Below, piece by piece: positions 11,931 to 23,360 of a stretch of 64,000 nucleotides of DNA. Position numbers and translations under genes: made by a program. Below the pieces are notes generated by a model. The model was not told the origin of the DNA. It ran no database searches and was given only the letters and a program-made list of their open reading frames with translations. The stretch spans positions 71,734,831-71,798,830 of the forward strand of contig NC_070607.1 of assembly GCF_027172205.1 (NCBI RefSeq). The letters are read 5' to 3'. This DNA is from Podarcis raffonei (lineage: Eukaryota; Chordata; Lepidosauria; Squamata; Lacertidae). Within the stretch, counting starts at the first letter, position 1. Every line of letters starts with the position of its first letter.

Positions 11931-12143
11931 TCTGCACATGTGTGGTCATTGTTGAGACAGAACCAAAAGCCAAAGGGAGCAAATATTAAATAGAATGGAC
12001 TAAAATGACACAAGCAGGATGGAAGTTTCAGGACAGATAAAAAGAAAATACGATGGAATTTGATCTCATAGGAAGCAGTGACAGCCACCAACTTGGATGG
12101 CTTCAAAAGAAGATTAGACAAATCCATGTAGGATAAGAGATTC

Positions 12144-12200
12144 AGGTAGGTAGCCATGTTGTTCTGATGCAGTCAAAATAAATAAATAAATTTATTTGTT
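12144..12200. repeat. Repeat end fragment, same family as the 9793 fold-back
   Basis: 'caggtaggtagccatgttg' then AAATA repeats; shares its first 18 or so bases with the start of the fold-back insertion. Confidence 0.45.
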
Positions 12201-13545
12201 TGTTTTGACCATGTAGGATAAGTTTGCTACTTGCCACGATGGAGGCTATGTTTTGCCTCCAGTCTCACAGTTGCTCTAGATCAGCCAACACACCTCTGAT
12301 GTGCTCACCCAGTCCTAGTTCAATGATGTAGCAAGTCATTGCTTACCATGTCCCATGCAATCTTCTCCATTTTCACTCCAAATCGACAATGCAGTTGTTT
12401 GTCTTCTTTCCTTTCTGAGTAATAATAACATTCTCTGTGATGTAGCTGGAAAACTCATCACAGCATGAATTCATTGTCCAACGGGATGACTTTCATAGGT
12501 GAAACAACGACCTATGAAATAGCAACAGGCTGAGCCTTAATAGCATCTCACATAATCTTAAACACCATTGATTGTTTTAAACATATATATATTATTCAGC
12601 TTCATGTGGGCTAGGTCTGTTCATGGGGATATTACATAGGTATGAATCAGCCCTTACCTGCAGGTGGAGTCACTAAAGGTTTACCATGCCATTCATCACC
12701 CCAGGTAATTGAACAACATATAACAAAAGCTATGGCAGAAGTGAAGTTAACTTTCTTTGTAATGCCACAGCATTTCTTATATTAAAAAATTGTGCTGTAA
12801 TTGGTTGGCTTCTGAGTTAGTATTGTGCTTTGGTTCCAATGCCATGAATAGCAGTGATTCATAAAGTTATTATAGGAAACCATAGACCAGATCTATGATT
12901 TCACATATGGGGGTTCAGCTCCATCTGGGAGTTGGGGCTGTGAGTGGAACAATGTTGAACAAGTGTGACTCATGTGGGCTTTAAATGGGTTTTTAAACAG
13001 AAAACAATTTACAAGGAATTCAGCAAGAAAATTTTTTAAAGGCACCTGCAACCCATTCTGAACTTCACAACTTTTTCCTAGGTGAGATGTGTTTTATTAA
13101 TAAGGGGACTATGTGTGGCTCAGAACGAGTATTGCTACTCTACCGCTGTGCAATCTCACACAATAACGGCACTTCCCGATTGTTGTTATTTTCAAGTGGA
13201 TTCAGTTACATACTGTACTGCCAAACTGAGGTTGCACAATTAAAGTTGATTTGGTGCACTTGCACAAGGCCCCTCCTCCAAACCAGACTTTTTGCTATAA
13301 GGAAAATGAAAGGAATATACACCAGAAAGCATGGAAGAACAATTGCTTGATGCAACCTCTCTGGCAGAGTCCCACCTAACAAATCAGAATGAATTCTCAG
13401 TAAATAACCACCATAGTTTAACTTCTCTGCAAATAATTGTATGAATGAATCAGGATGAATTCTGAATAATGGAGTAATCTGGAGGCAACCTAAGATTGTA
13501 TAAACTAATATGTATATGACCTAGTGAACTGAGTGAGCAATCCTA
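12201..13545. other. Intergenic stretch, nothing recognised
   Basis: AT-rich; longest frame 87 codons (13087-13350, +) with no domain, signal or neighbour support. Confidence 0.6.
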
Positions 13546-13553
13546 TTCTCACA

Positions 13554-13741
13554 CATAGCTGTCAACTTTCAGATTTGAAAATAAGGGATCAGCAGCCTTG
13601 AAAAAAAGGGATCAGCAGCCTCACCTGTCCCAGGGACAGTCTACCGGATATCTAACAATCTGGGATAGCAGCAGGAAGCAGCGGGAAATGGCACTGGAAT
13701 AAGGGAATTTCCCGCCAAAAAAGGGAAAGTTGACAGCTATG
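13554..13741. mobile_element. Complete hAT-type MITE with perfect 8-bp target duplication
   Basis: Inverted termini CATAGCTGTCAACTTTC / GAAAGTTGACAGCTATG (17 bases, perfect), flanked by direct TTCTCACA copies (13546-13553, 13742-13749). Length 188 bp. An internal 'gggatcagcagcc' unit is tandemly doubled. An 8-bp duplication is the hAT hallmark. Confidence 0.92.
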
Positions 13742-13749
13742 TTCTCACA

Positions 13750-14486
13750 TTATGCCAGTACCAGAGACACACAGCTGCTAGGCCAATGAAATGTCTTGTT
13801 TGCATGTCTTGCTAAGCCAAACTTGGACTTAATCACGAACATGCCTTCTGCTCTGCTGCACAAGTCCTTTGTCTTATTACTGGCTTTAAACAAGTAGAAC
13901 ACAGCTTGGGGGTAGGGGAGGTGAGGCACATCACAATTAAGCCATGCTTTAAAACAAACCATGGCTTTGCATGACATGGAAACTAAGCTACTGTAATCAA
14001 GGTGTACTTGGCATGGAGAGGAAAAACACATGGGTGGAAAATACTTGCTCGGTCCATCAGTGTATCTTCAGAAGCAGAATGAGTTTGTCAACAAATCTGA
14101 GGTGTTCGGCCACCTTCTGTGTCATGGTGGGGGGCATAGTTGACATTCCACTGATTTCAGTAGGCCCTCAGCTGATGGATCTTCAGTATAGGATTGCGCC
14201 ATTAATTATTTAATTATGGGCAGGTGCGTATGCTATCTTTAAATTTCCAGGACAAGGTATAAATGCAAGAGAGAACCATCTACAGGGCAGCCCTTGTTGC
14301 AAACAAAGACCCATCTATCTTAGGGTTGCCGAAGTTCAAAAAAGTTGTTGATTTTTTTTTTTAGGCTGGGAGACCCCTAAATTGTTGAGCTTTTTTCCTC
14401 AGTTTACTTGCTGAAGATACAGGATAAACCACAGCCTTCTGAAAATTTCCTAAGCTATCCATATCATGTGCATCTCTTATAGCACA
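13750..14486. other. Intergenic stretch, nothing recognised
   Basis: No supported gene or repeat; ends at the target site of the LINE insertion. Confidence 0.55.
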
Positions 14487-14500
14487 TAAATTCTGTGTAA

Positions 14501-15642
14501 CAACAACAACAACAACAATCTTTATTACGGTCCAGAGATCCAACAAAACATTACAAATCAATACAGAGTTCATACAGCCTACCTCCAGATTAATCAAGCA
14601 CTTTGTTTGGCATATCGTGCTCGTTTGTTCTTGCAACCACCGATAAAAACTTTGCCACTGCCAACGTTCTAGCTTTTGTCTGGTCTTCCAGTAGGAACCT
14701 GACATAGTGAGCCCCTGACTTTCCCGGGAAAGGCACCAGCAAGGGTAGTATCAGTTCAACCCTGGCCTGCTCATACTTCACACAATGTAACAAAATATGA
14801 TCTATGGAATCAATGTCTTGAGCACACGAGCAAAGTCTGTCCTGGTAGGGAACTCCTCTCAACCTACCATCCAGCACTGCAGAGGGGAAGACATTCAGTC
14901 TGGCTTTGGTGAAAAGCCTTCGATAGTTAGGTACTGTCAAGTTTTTGATGTAAGATGTTAACTCAAAGACATACCCATATTGAACTCCTGCTGCCAGCGG
15001 ACTACAGACTGTGACCAAGATCGCAAGTCACTGTGTGCATTGTCCCATAATCTTTACTTTAAAACCTTTTGGGCGCCTTCATAACCCAGGTAATACAGTT
15101 GGGGGGGGGGGAGACAGACCAATAGAGGTGGCTTTTTTAGCCATGGTTTTCTGCCATTTGCTGACAAATTCCTCATTGGTCAAATGTTGGTACAGACCCT
15201 TCCCTAGATTAAACACTGAAATCCTGAGCCAATGTTTTAGGGCAGCCCACCACGCTCTAGCTGAAATTGGGCATTCACCAGCTTCCAACAGAAGTACGGA
15301 GTTGGGGACACAGTTAGGTACCTGCAGCAGAGATCGTACAAATTTTGCCTGAAAGCCATCTAGCTTTGGCAGGTCCCCATTATGCCAGACATTTGCTGCA
15401 TACAGGAGTTGGGAAACGGGCTTTGCGTTGAAAACCCTTAAGGCTGCTGGAACATATTTGCCGCCCTTTGTGAAGAAGAATCTATGTATGGCTAGCTTTG
15501 TAATCTCCACCTTTTGAAGGGAGGTTTGCCAATGGTGCTTCCAAGATCCTGTATGATGGAATGTGAGCCCTAGGTAACTGAAGTATTTTACCTGTTCAAG
15601 GTTATGGCCATCCAGCACCCATTTAAACTGGGAGAATCTTCT
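14501..15642 (-). mobile_element. 5'-truncated LINE with 14-bp target duplication
   Basis: Direct copies of TAAATTCTGTGTAA (14487-14500, 15643-15656) flank the insertion. The minus strand encodes a reverse-transcriptase C-terminal region (VKYFSYLGLTFHHTG; VRSLLQVPNC) and further on a Cys-Cys-His-Cys knuckle (CSCAQDIDSIDHILLHC). Two frame-aligned segments (15618-15079, 15018-14590) are separated near a G-run (about 15101-15111), so the frame is broken there. The 3' end is AATAAAG plus a (TTG)n tail, seen as CAA repeats at 14501-14518. Clade not certain; Vingi/Ingi-like or another endonuclease-type LINE. Confidence 0.88.
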
Positions 15643-15779
15643 TAAATTCTGTGTAATACCTTAGGGCATCTTAGGGCATGTGGTAATGTTATGCTTCATT
15701 AATCCTGGAAAGGCTATGATTCTTTGGAACAAAAGCCCACCAGGTCTCTCCATTGCACCATTTTGTTTGATTTCAGATA

Positions 15780-16012
15780 CAGTGGTAGCTCAGGTTACAA
15801 ACACTTCGGGTTACAAACACTTCAGGTTATCAACTCCGCTAACCTGGAAGTAGTACCTCGGGTTGAGAACTTTGCCCCGGGATGAGAACGGAAATTGTGT
15901 GCCGGCGGCAGTGGGAGGCCCCATTAGCGAAAGCGCACCTCAGGTTAAGAATGGTTTTGGGTTAAGAATGGACCTCCGGAACGAATTAAGTTCGTAACCT
16001 GAGGTACCACTG
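15780..16012. mobile_element. Tigger-like MITE, complete, TA target site
   Basis: Inverted termini CAGTGGTAGCTCAGGTTA / TAACCTGAGGTACCACTG with TA on both flanks (15778-15779, 16013-16014). Middle contains a CpG-rich block. Confidence 0.88.
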
Positions 16013-16638
16013 TACTGTATTTCCAACAGCATGGCATGAATTCTGGGAGAAGTCCTCAGCGTTGTAGGTGTGGTTTTCAGTTCCACATGTCTTCCAATCT
16101 TTTCTTCCTCCCATTTGTGCTACAATGCTACCAGTTTCTCCTTAAAACATCAAACACCATTAAAAGCTTTTTTTGTGGCTGTGTATTTGGATTCATTAGG
16201 ACTCTGGAGTGTGAGTGGGTGGGTGTGGGTTTGAACAGCAGGTTGTGCAAGCTGGTGCTTAGCTCCCACAGTTAAAAGCCACCGTGTTTGAAATAAGCAG
16301 AGGGAGGTAATTGTAATAATAAACTAGGCACTTTAAAAAAGTACTGTGGATATGAGCCCTTTGACTACTGACTAAATCTTTCATTAGAATGTATGTTTAG
16401 GAAGATGGTTTAATGCAGGACTGCTGAAAGTATAATTCTGTACTAACCTGTGCTAACCAGCTTCTTTGCTAATGCACACACTACCTTTCAGGATAGTTTA
16501 CATTAAGATTTCCCTTCCATTTTTTCTCAAAACACACTGAATTCTGGGAAGCTATCGCATGCCCACTGGCTGATATTTTTCCATTGGGGCCATGGCAAGG
16601 ACATGTCTAACCATTAATTTATGTCTAGGTAGCCATAC

Positions 16639-16988
16639 ATATGGTGCTGGAGGAGACTCTATGGACTGCAAGAAGATCAACCCTATCCATTCTTAAGAAA
16701 ATCAGCCCTGAGTGCTCACTGGAAGGACAGATCCTGAAGCTGAGGCTCCAATACTTTGGCCACCTCATGAGAAGAGAAGACTCCCTGGAAAAGACCCTGA
16801 TGTTGGGAAAGATGGAGGGCACAAGGAGAAGGGGACAACAGAGGACGAAATGGTTGGACAGTGTTCTCAAAACTACCAGCATGAGTTTGACCAAACTGCG
16901 GGAGGCAGTGGAAGACAGGAGTGCCTGGCGTGTTCTGTTCCATGGGGTCACAAAGAGTCAGACACGACTAAACAACTAAACAACAACA
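16639..16988 (+). mobile_element. BovB (RTE) LINE, 5'-truncated 3' end
   Basis: Encodes the BovB C-terminus (LQYFGHLMRREDSLEKTLML; TKLREAVEDRSAWR; HGVTKSQTRLNN then stop at 16977-16979) and the short 3' end with 'actaaacaacaaca'. Compared with the copy at 40551 it lacks about a dozen bases near 16661. The remaining frame is open, so it is not very old. Confidence 0.92.
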
Positions 16989-19584
16989 GCCAGACGAACT
17001 TGCCTTTTCTAGTCTACCCATTCCACCTATTGGATGTCTTGTACAGAAGCTCTTCTGGGCACACACTTGTTTCAAAAACAATAGCCAAACATTTCCTGTT
17101 TCAAATATAGAACTAAAGGACAACATAGCTAGAATTATTTGAATAGTCTTTGTGTGAGAGATTTTGAAACCTAAGTAAGGCTGAAAACAACATTATAAAG
17201 CAACACATGACAGCAGTTGGAAGAACAATCCAAAATTTTCATTTGCCTTCATTTGTCAGATTTTTATTTTTATTTTTTTTAGAAGAGGAAGAAAGGAAGG
17301 TGGAGAAAGCAAAACAACAGGAAAGATATATAGGAAGTACTTGGACGTCTGGACATTTACATGTTATGTTGATCAGAGATAGGCCTAGGGGTTGTAACCT
17401 GCTACGTTTTGCTCAGATTATATACCAACTGAAATTAAGGGACCCAAGTTAGTCATATTCATTAATTTCCTTGGGTCTACTCTGAGTAGGACTAGCAGTC
17501 TTTGTGACATAAGGAGCTGTGCCCGGAGATTAGCATTTCCACCTCCCAAGAAGTACCTCAAAGGAGTCACTTTTGACTCACAAGCGCTTTCCTTATTTTC
17601 TCAGAGGTTGGATTTTCCTCCCCCCCTTCCCTTCACTACTGTATCCATTTCATTCTATCATGGCTGCTCTAGGATTTAAAGATTCCGATGTTACTTTAGG
17701 CCTGGCAGGGCTGGATCAACAATCTTGAGAGAATTTATTTTTTATATATATATACCAGCCTTGATAATGGTCTGCTACCAGGAGAAACCACCACCCAAAA
17801 TTATGTCTGTACATCTTTTAAGACAGCAGCTGAACTATTTTAAGGCATGCCCATGTAAACAGCCCATATATTTGACTTCCAGTAAAACAGGAGTGAAATT
17901 CTTCTTGTCCTTCAGGTGACTTTTTCTCAGTTTGTATGGTATTGTAGAAGTGGGAAGCCATGGTTACATAAAGGCAAAGGACAGTCTAAGGGTCATGGAC
18001 ATGACGTGTCACTCACATAGCAATTAGTTTTTAAAATGGCTGGTATAGGGTCCCCCAAAACCATGGCATGGGAAGGGAAGCTTTCACACTTTGCCCCTTC
18101 AACAGTGCAGGTAAGAAATGGCTCTTCCCATCAGCTGTGCCTATTTGCACCCCTGTGCCCCCCATAGGTTGCTATTTTATTGCCAGTGTACTCTGCAACA
18201 TGGCCTTCCCACAATAATTGTGGTGGAGGATTTATTCTGCTTTACTCTGGTGTCCAGGGCTTCTCCATTGCTATCACAATACTGCTATCTCAAGAGGCTA
18301 CAGTGCAATGAAACTGGTTCAAAAACAAACCAGAACATTTGAGGCATAAGTAGTTATAGGACTTAAGCAGGATATGCACTGATTGGAAATGAAAGAGTGT
18401 GACTGCCCTAACACTTTTGCAGGTGCTAACAGTATTGAAAACTGGGTCATGTACAGCTGCAGCATGAGCAAAAGCCATCATGAACGCACAGAGCGAATAG
18501 GATGTCCGGCCAAAGCCAGACAGCTAGATCCCTGATTCAAGACCAACTACAATTCTCTCAGGCTCCAGTGAGGGTTGATAACAGTGCTGGGAATGCAAAA
18601 TAGACAAATCTTCTCAGGCTTTTTCATCCTTAGGGCACCCCCAAGGATAGAGTGAAAAAATTAGGCAGGATGAAATGATGCCAAGTACTGTGACATTATT
18701 ATTTCATGCTTGTCAGTTACTCTGAAGTTCATGCTGTTCTCTGTCCAGATGGATGGCTTGCACTTCCTGTTTCTGAAGGATTTGGAGAGGACTCACAAAC
18801 ACTTGATAGATGATCAATTAACCAAGTTCTGTTGGAAATCTAAAGTGAGCAATTTATCTTTTACTGTGAGAGATTATTTACGTCTGGACGGCCAATATTA
18901 TAAGAGAAGGATTTGTGAAGGATCTGCAGATCATTAACACATTTTAACTATCAGGAAATGAATAGACTTCTTTGAGAGACATAATGAGGACAAGGACTAA
19001 TCTTTTACTGAAACAGCTTCTGTTGGTTGAGAAATGTGAAAAACAGTGAGAACTTTTAGTTTTAATATGAAGTGTCTGTTATCATTCTGGGAATTTCTGG
19101 CTTGTTTAAACTATTTGACACCATACCAGACCCTGCCTAACTTTGCAAATCGCAAATACGCAAGCAGTTTTCTTGCTACCTCACTAGGAGCAAAAATAGC
19201 AACTGGGGAAAAAGTTAAATATACCCCTCCCACCCATCGCTCTTGCCCTGAAAATGCCCACCACCCACCCACCCACCCACAACACCTCCACTTTTCATGA
19301 CAGAGGTAAAAACATGCTTGTAGACCAGAAGCACCAGCAAGTGAAAGCAACACCTATTCAATGTATGGAAGGAAATTCAAACCCAAAGGATGGGAGGACT
19401 GTGTTGCACAGTAGAAAGCAATGATTTAGACCTGTATCTGCTTCCTTGCTGTAAACATCTAGGGATATTTTCATTTCATGTTTTACTGGTAGACGGGGGG
19501 ATGTAATGTATGTGTTATCAGCTAAATATCTGGCATGTGGCTCCTTTGAGAAGCAGCTATGACTCAGGAGGCTGGCTCCTGGAG
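16989..19584. other. Long intergenic stretch, nothing recognised
   Basis: About 2.6 kb without a supported gene or repeat. Short frames (at most 84 codons) carry no family signature. A small (CCCA)-rich run occurs near 19258-19280. Confidence 0.55.
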
Positions 19585-19770
19585 AGCTGACTATGAGAAC
19601 ACTGGAAACTGACTTACACTGGCTCACTAGCTCAGGATTACCTGCTGTGATTATCCAGCAGCTCCCCAGTGTCTCAGGCAGAGGGTTCTCCCATCCCTAC
19701 CAGGAGATGCTGGCAATTCAACCTGGGACATTCTGTATGTCAAGCAGCTGCTCTACCACTGAGTTATGAT
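19585..19770 (-). mobile_element. tRNA-derived SINE, minus strand
   Basis: On the minus strand: 'actcagtggtagagcagctg' (A box), 'cccaggttgaattgccagc' (B box area), 'ctctgcctgagacactgggg', then the tail region. Same family as 56475 and 63913. Confidence 0.8.
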
Positions 19771-20064
19771 CCTTTGCTTAAAGATGTGGCCTGGCAGGAG
19801 AGGTTGGATTCTACTCAATGCAGGCACCCAGGCCACATTGGAGATAAAATCCGTTAACCACCAACTCACCTTGCAGTGAATTTCTACATGAGAACAGACC
19901 AAGACAACACATGCAGGACACCCCTTCAAAGAAAGGACTCCACCCAAGAGAAGGCTGGACACAGGGGTGCCACCACATCATCAATTTTCCTTAGAAATCT
20001 GAGGATGGGACAAACAGGCACTCACCTGTGCACCTTGGCCCATCTGCCATGGATGTTTCAGCTG

Positions 20065-20130
20065 AGATTCCTGCATCGCAGGGGGTTGGACTAGATGACC
20101 CTTGGGGTCTCTTCCGATTCTAGGATTCTG
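20065..20130 (+). mobile_element. CR1-type 3' end (LINE or CR1-tailed SINE)
   Basis: 'gagattcctgcatcgcaggg', 'ttggactagatgaccctt' and a final 'ctaggattctg' are the CR1 3' terminal motifs, also seen on the SINE at 54294. Confidence 0.8.
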
Positions 20131-20377
20131 CCCCTCTATTCCGCCCCCCCCACGTGACCACTGTGTATGGAGAAACGTCTCTTAAGTTCTCTCTGAAGGG
20201 CAATTTGGGAAGGGAGGGAGAGACGTAGCAATGTTTATGACAAAAGGGGTTTAACATTAGCAATAAATTTCGCGAATGTATGGAACTGGTCCGGTATTAA
20301 AAAGCGGTGCAGGGAAAACGCCCATTCGACTGGTCTTCGAGAGGTTTCTTTTGTCCAACGAATTGTTATGGGGAAAT

Positions 20378-20438
<61 letters not shown>
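20378..20438. repeat. Microsatellite (CAA)n bordering the CpG island
   Basis: About 20 perfect CAA units immediately upstream of the CpG-rich block; likely length-variable. Confidence 0.97.
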
Positions 20439-20439
20439 A

Positions 20440-21560
20440 GGGAAACAGGTGATCGATCGTAGGATGAGAGCGACAACCCTCCATAACGCCCCTGTGGCAA
20501 CATTGCGTTCCGCCAGCCAATGTGGAGCACGCCCTTAGGAGCACCCGCACGCACGCGCTCCCAGAAGAATCTGACCCCTCGCACACCCCCTCTGGCCAAA
20601 CTGGAGCCGGCGAGTGCGGGGGAAATCTAAGCAACGCCCCCAGCACTGCAAATAATCTCGCCCAGAATCTCGGCAGTCTTGTTTCGCGCGTCTCCAGTCT
20701 GCAGTCCCCCTCGCCGTTTGCTCTCTTAGGTGAGAAAGCAGGGAGCGCCCGATGGGGCAAGAGCCGTCCGTAACCCAGTCCCCGGAGGCGGGAGGCGTCG
20801 CCAAAAGCAGCTACGCAAGAAGACCTGGAAACTCAGGCGCGTGGGTTAGTTTTGGTTGAGCAGCCGAAGGACTGGAGAGCAGAGAGGGCTGGACATATTC
20901 AATCTGGAGGCGCGTGGCGAATGTTTCCAGCAGCATCCTCTTTTTGGAAACTCCAGGAACCTGTTGCATGGATTTTCGGGTAACCACATTTTCGGGTTGC
21001 AGAAGAGAGGCTATTTGTCGCGGGAAGGGTGTCGCCGGTCTCAAGAGCAACCCCCGGAGCGCCGCTTCTTTGCCGCAGGACGGGAGCGCAGCGGAGTTGG
21101 CGCAGGGACTCTCGCTAAGGGTGCCTTGAACTTTGAGGCGGTCGCCGGGCTAGCTATGCGGAGAGAGGTGGAGGATGAAAACAGTCCGGAGCTGCGCGCA
21201 GCGCCGCAAAGCTTGAGAGAGCGAACAGGGAGCCTTACAGGCTGATGGGTCTCCCAGTTTGTGCTGGTTTTTTCGAGCGCACGTTCCTTCCAGAAGAGCG
21301 GAGCCACTTCGGAGCGCATCTGAATGGCAACTCCAGGAAAGGGCCCGAGGATTGCTTTGGTCTTTTGCTTTGTTTTGAGGAGGAGACTGTGCAGATAATC
21401 CGCGTAAAGACTTCTCACCGATGCGAGAAATTGCCAGCATGTGAATCTATGGCGGAATGTTAAGACTTGCCCTTTTCTTGCTTTTACTACGCTGGAGGTT
21501 GCTGTAACTCTCGTAGATCTAGGCACGGAAAGTTCTCCTCTTCAAGAGAGGGAGAAGCAA
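20440..21560 (+). promoter_or_regulatory. CpG island: probable promoter and 5' untranslated exon region of the receptor gene
   Basis: This is the largest CpG-rich block in the window and stands out sharply from AT-rich flanks. It contains dense CG dinucleotides (for example around 20540-20600, 20690-20800 and 21010-21200) and a CCAAT motif near 20517. It ends about 630 bases before the receptor ATG on the same side. Its short reading frames in all directions lack any family signature and look like by-products of GC-rich sequence. Many upstream ATGs lie between here and 22194, which argues that an intron removes most of this region from the mature mRNA. The exact start site cannot be read from sequence. 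Confidence 0.7.
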
Positions 21561-21673
21561 GCGATAGTCTGTCGGATATCTGCAACCTACCTCTCATAGT
21601 ATTATCCCAGGGCAAATACCACTTGAATACTTCAAGGGCTCTCATATAAGAGGTGACGGGTCTGTTATTATAT

Positions 21674-21691
21674 TTGTGTGTGCGCGCGCGC
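21674..21691. repeat. Alternating TG/CG tract (Z-DNA-prone) upstream of the receptor
   Basis: An uninterrupted run of alternating purine and pyrimidine (TGTGTG then CGCGCGCG) of about 18 bases between the CpG island and the coding exon. Such tracts can adopt left-handed DNA under torsion near promoters; any role here is inference. Confidence 0.6.
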
Positions 21692-22150
21692 AAGGTGTGA
21701 CTGAGAGATGCTTCTGCAAAAATCTGAGGGTTTGTGTGACATTGCAGTATCAACGCGTGTGTTTTGAACAAAGTGATGCAAGATCACAGTATTTGCAGAT
21801 GATCTTTGAATAATCCTTTGCTTGTGTGAACTATGCACTACTATAGTTAGACTCCTGTGTGTGAGAGAGGGGGGGGGAGGGAGAGAAGGAACTCATTACA
21901 GTAGATTGCGTGGGAGCCTGATTGGCACTTCAAGCTTGTTCCTGTGTGGATCTGCACTTCACATCTTTGTGGGCACAGCAGTCGATTCTACATTTGTGAA
22001 TAGGCTGCATTTTGACCCGGACTTCCACTCAAATTGTTTTTGCTGCTATTTCTTGCAAACTCCACTTCTGGCAATTCAGTATGGAGAAAGCACCCTGTGA
22101 AGTACCTCCCATGGAATTTCAGAGGTGAAGAAACCTTAGCCTGTAACTTT

Positions 22151-22172
22151 TGTAGCTCCCTGCTTGTCTTAG
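22151..22172 (+). promoter_or_regulatory. Candidate splice acceptor just before the receptor start codon
   Basis: A pyrimidine-rich run ending in cttag, then GAAGG, lies 21 bases before the ATG at 22194. The TAG of the acceptor is also the nearest in-frame upstream stop. It fits a common receptor layout: untranslated exon(s) in a CpG island joined to one coding exon. The donor was not located. Confidence 0.45.
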
Positions 22173-22193
22173 GAAGGAAATACAACCTGGTCA

Positions 22194-23276
22194 ATGTTGG
22201 GAAACAGCAGTGGCAGGAGCCCCAATTGCACAGACTGGAGCCAGGCCTCTGCTGGGGACGTCTTCAAGCTGTTCCTCATGGTCCTCCTGGTGGTGGTCAT
22301 CAGCCTCGGCAATCTGGTGAGCCTCCTGGTTTTCTTCCGTGTCAGGCAATTCAGAACCTCCCAAGGCTACCTGAAGGCCTCCTTGGCCCTAGCTGACTTG
22401 GCGGTGGGGCTCATCGTCGTGCCTTACTCCGTTTACAGGGAGGTGAATAGGTTGACCTGGGGGATGGAACCAGAGATGGATAAATATGAGAAGCCTGCCT
22501 GCTTCATCACTGGGCCCATCTTTGCAGGCTGCACCTTTGTCTCGATCAGCACCATCTTTCTGCTCTCAGTCGAGAGGAGTGTAGCTGTGCTGAAGCCTCT
22601 GCACCGGAAAGCAGTGATCACCAAGCGGAGGACTATTTGGCTCATTGTGGCCTCTTGGGCCATGAGCTGCTGCTTGGCAGTGGTGCCCTTGCTCTCCAGC
22701 CCTGATATCACCTTCCAGTACAATGCCTGCAGCAAGATGTGCAACTATGCCTTTCCAACAGACAAGCCGCCTGAATCCCATTGGAATATCATGCTACTGT
22801 ACCCGGTCTTTGATTTCTCAGTTTTGAGCGGAACCTTTGCGATCAATGCCGTCACCTTTGCAGCCGTCCACCAATACTGCAAGAAACGGAAGCAACTGGG
22901 AGAAGAGGCACAGGGCAGTAGCAACCAGGTCTCCTTCTCAGACATTACCGCGGCCAAGACCATTGGCATTCTGACTTTTGCTTTCTCCGTTTCCTTCCTC
23001 CCCATTGCGGTATTTGTTGTGGGGTCAGTAGTGGGATACCAGTGGTGCAAGTTCTCCTTTTACGCCTTCTGGATCCTCACTTCCAACAGCTGTTGGAACG
23101 TGGCCATCTACAGTGTTTGGGATCCCAAGTTCCGCCAGGGGGTTCGGGAGCTGTTCAACAAGCCGGTGCTGATATCGACCTCTCAGGATGCCGCCTGCTC
23201 ACAGGAGGAGCACAGCTCTGCCCCTGCCTGTGTGGCAGTCCTCAAGAAGATGTTCCGCCCAGAGAGCAACCGATAG
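22194..23276 (+). CDS. Orphan-like class A (rhodopsin family) G-protein-coupled receptor, single coding exon
   Basis: A complete 360-residue seven-helix receptor, expected at the plasma membrane coupling an extracellular ligand to G proteins. Seen: two N-glycosylation motifs (N4, N11) before TM1; N40 in TM1 (LGN); LALADLAVG in TM2 with D68; C103 at the top of TM3 and Cys 179/183 in loop 2 for the conserved disulfide; E127-R128-S129 in place of DRY; W155 in TM4; P270 in TM6 within SFLP (usually CWxP); N302-V-A-I-Y306 in TM7 in place of NPxxY; a helix-8-like WDPKFRQGVREL; Cys 335 and 346 in the tail. Residue 110 (position 3.32) is Phe, so the amine-binding Asp is missing. TM5 lacks the usual central Pro. 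The ATG has a weak context, but an in-frame TAG lies at 22170-22172, so no earlier in-frame start exists in this exon. An upstream CpG island and an acceptor site suggest a spliced 5' UTR. I do not recognise the ortholog; family membership is certain, ligand unknown. Confidence 0.93.
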   Translation: MLGNSSGRSPNCTDWSQASAGDVFKLFLMVLLVVVISLGNLVSLLVFFRVRQFRTSQGYLKASLALADLAVGLIVVPYSVYREVNRLTWGMEPEMDKYEKPACFITGPIFAGCTFVSISTIFLLSVERSVAVLKPLHRKAVITKRRTIWLIVASWAMSCCLAVVPLLSSPDITFQYNACSKMCNYAFPTDKPPESHWNIMLLYPVFDFSVLSGTFAINAVTFAAVHQYCKKRKQLGEEAQGSSNQVSFSDITAAKTIGILTFAFSVSFLPIAVFVVGSVVGYQWCKFSFYAFWILTSNSCWNVAIYSVWDPKFRQGVRELFNKPVLISTSQDAACSQEEHSSAPACVAVLKKMFRPESNR

Positions 23277-23360
23277 CACAGTTGGTGTCTGCCATTTTGT
23301 TTAGGGTTAGGGTTGGGATGTGCAGTCCTTATCCTATTCCACTGCAGGCTCCTTTGTGGA

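Noticed and set aside
20257-20760. 167-codon minus-strand frame crossing the CpG island
   Set aside because: It translates the CAA microsatellite as a Val run and the rest as GC-rich nonsense; no family signature.
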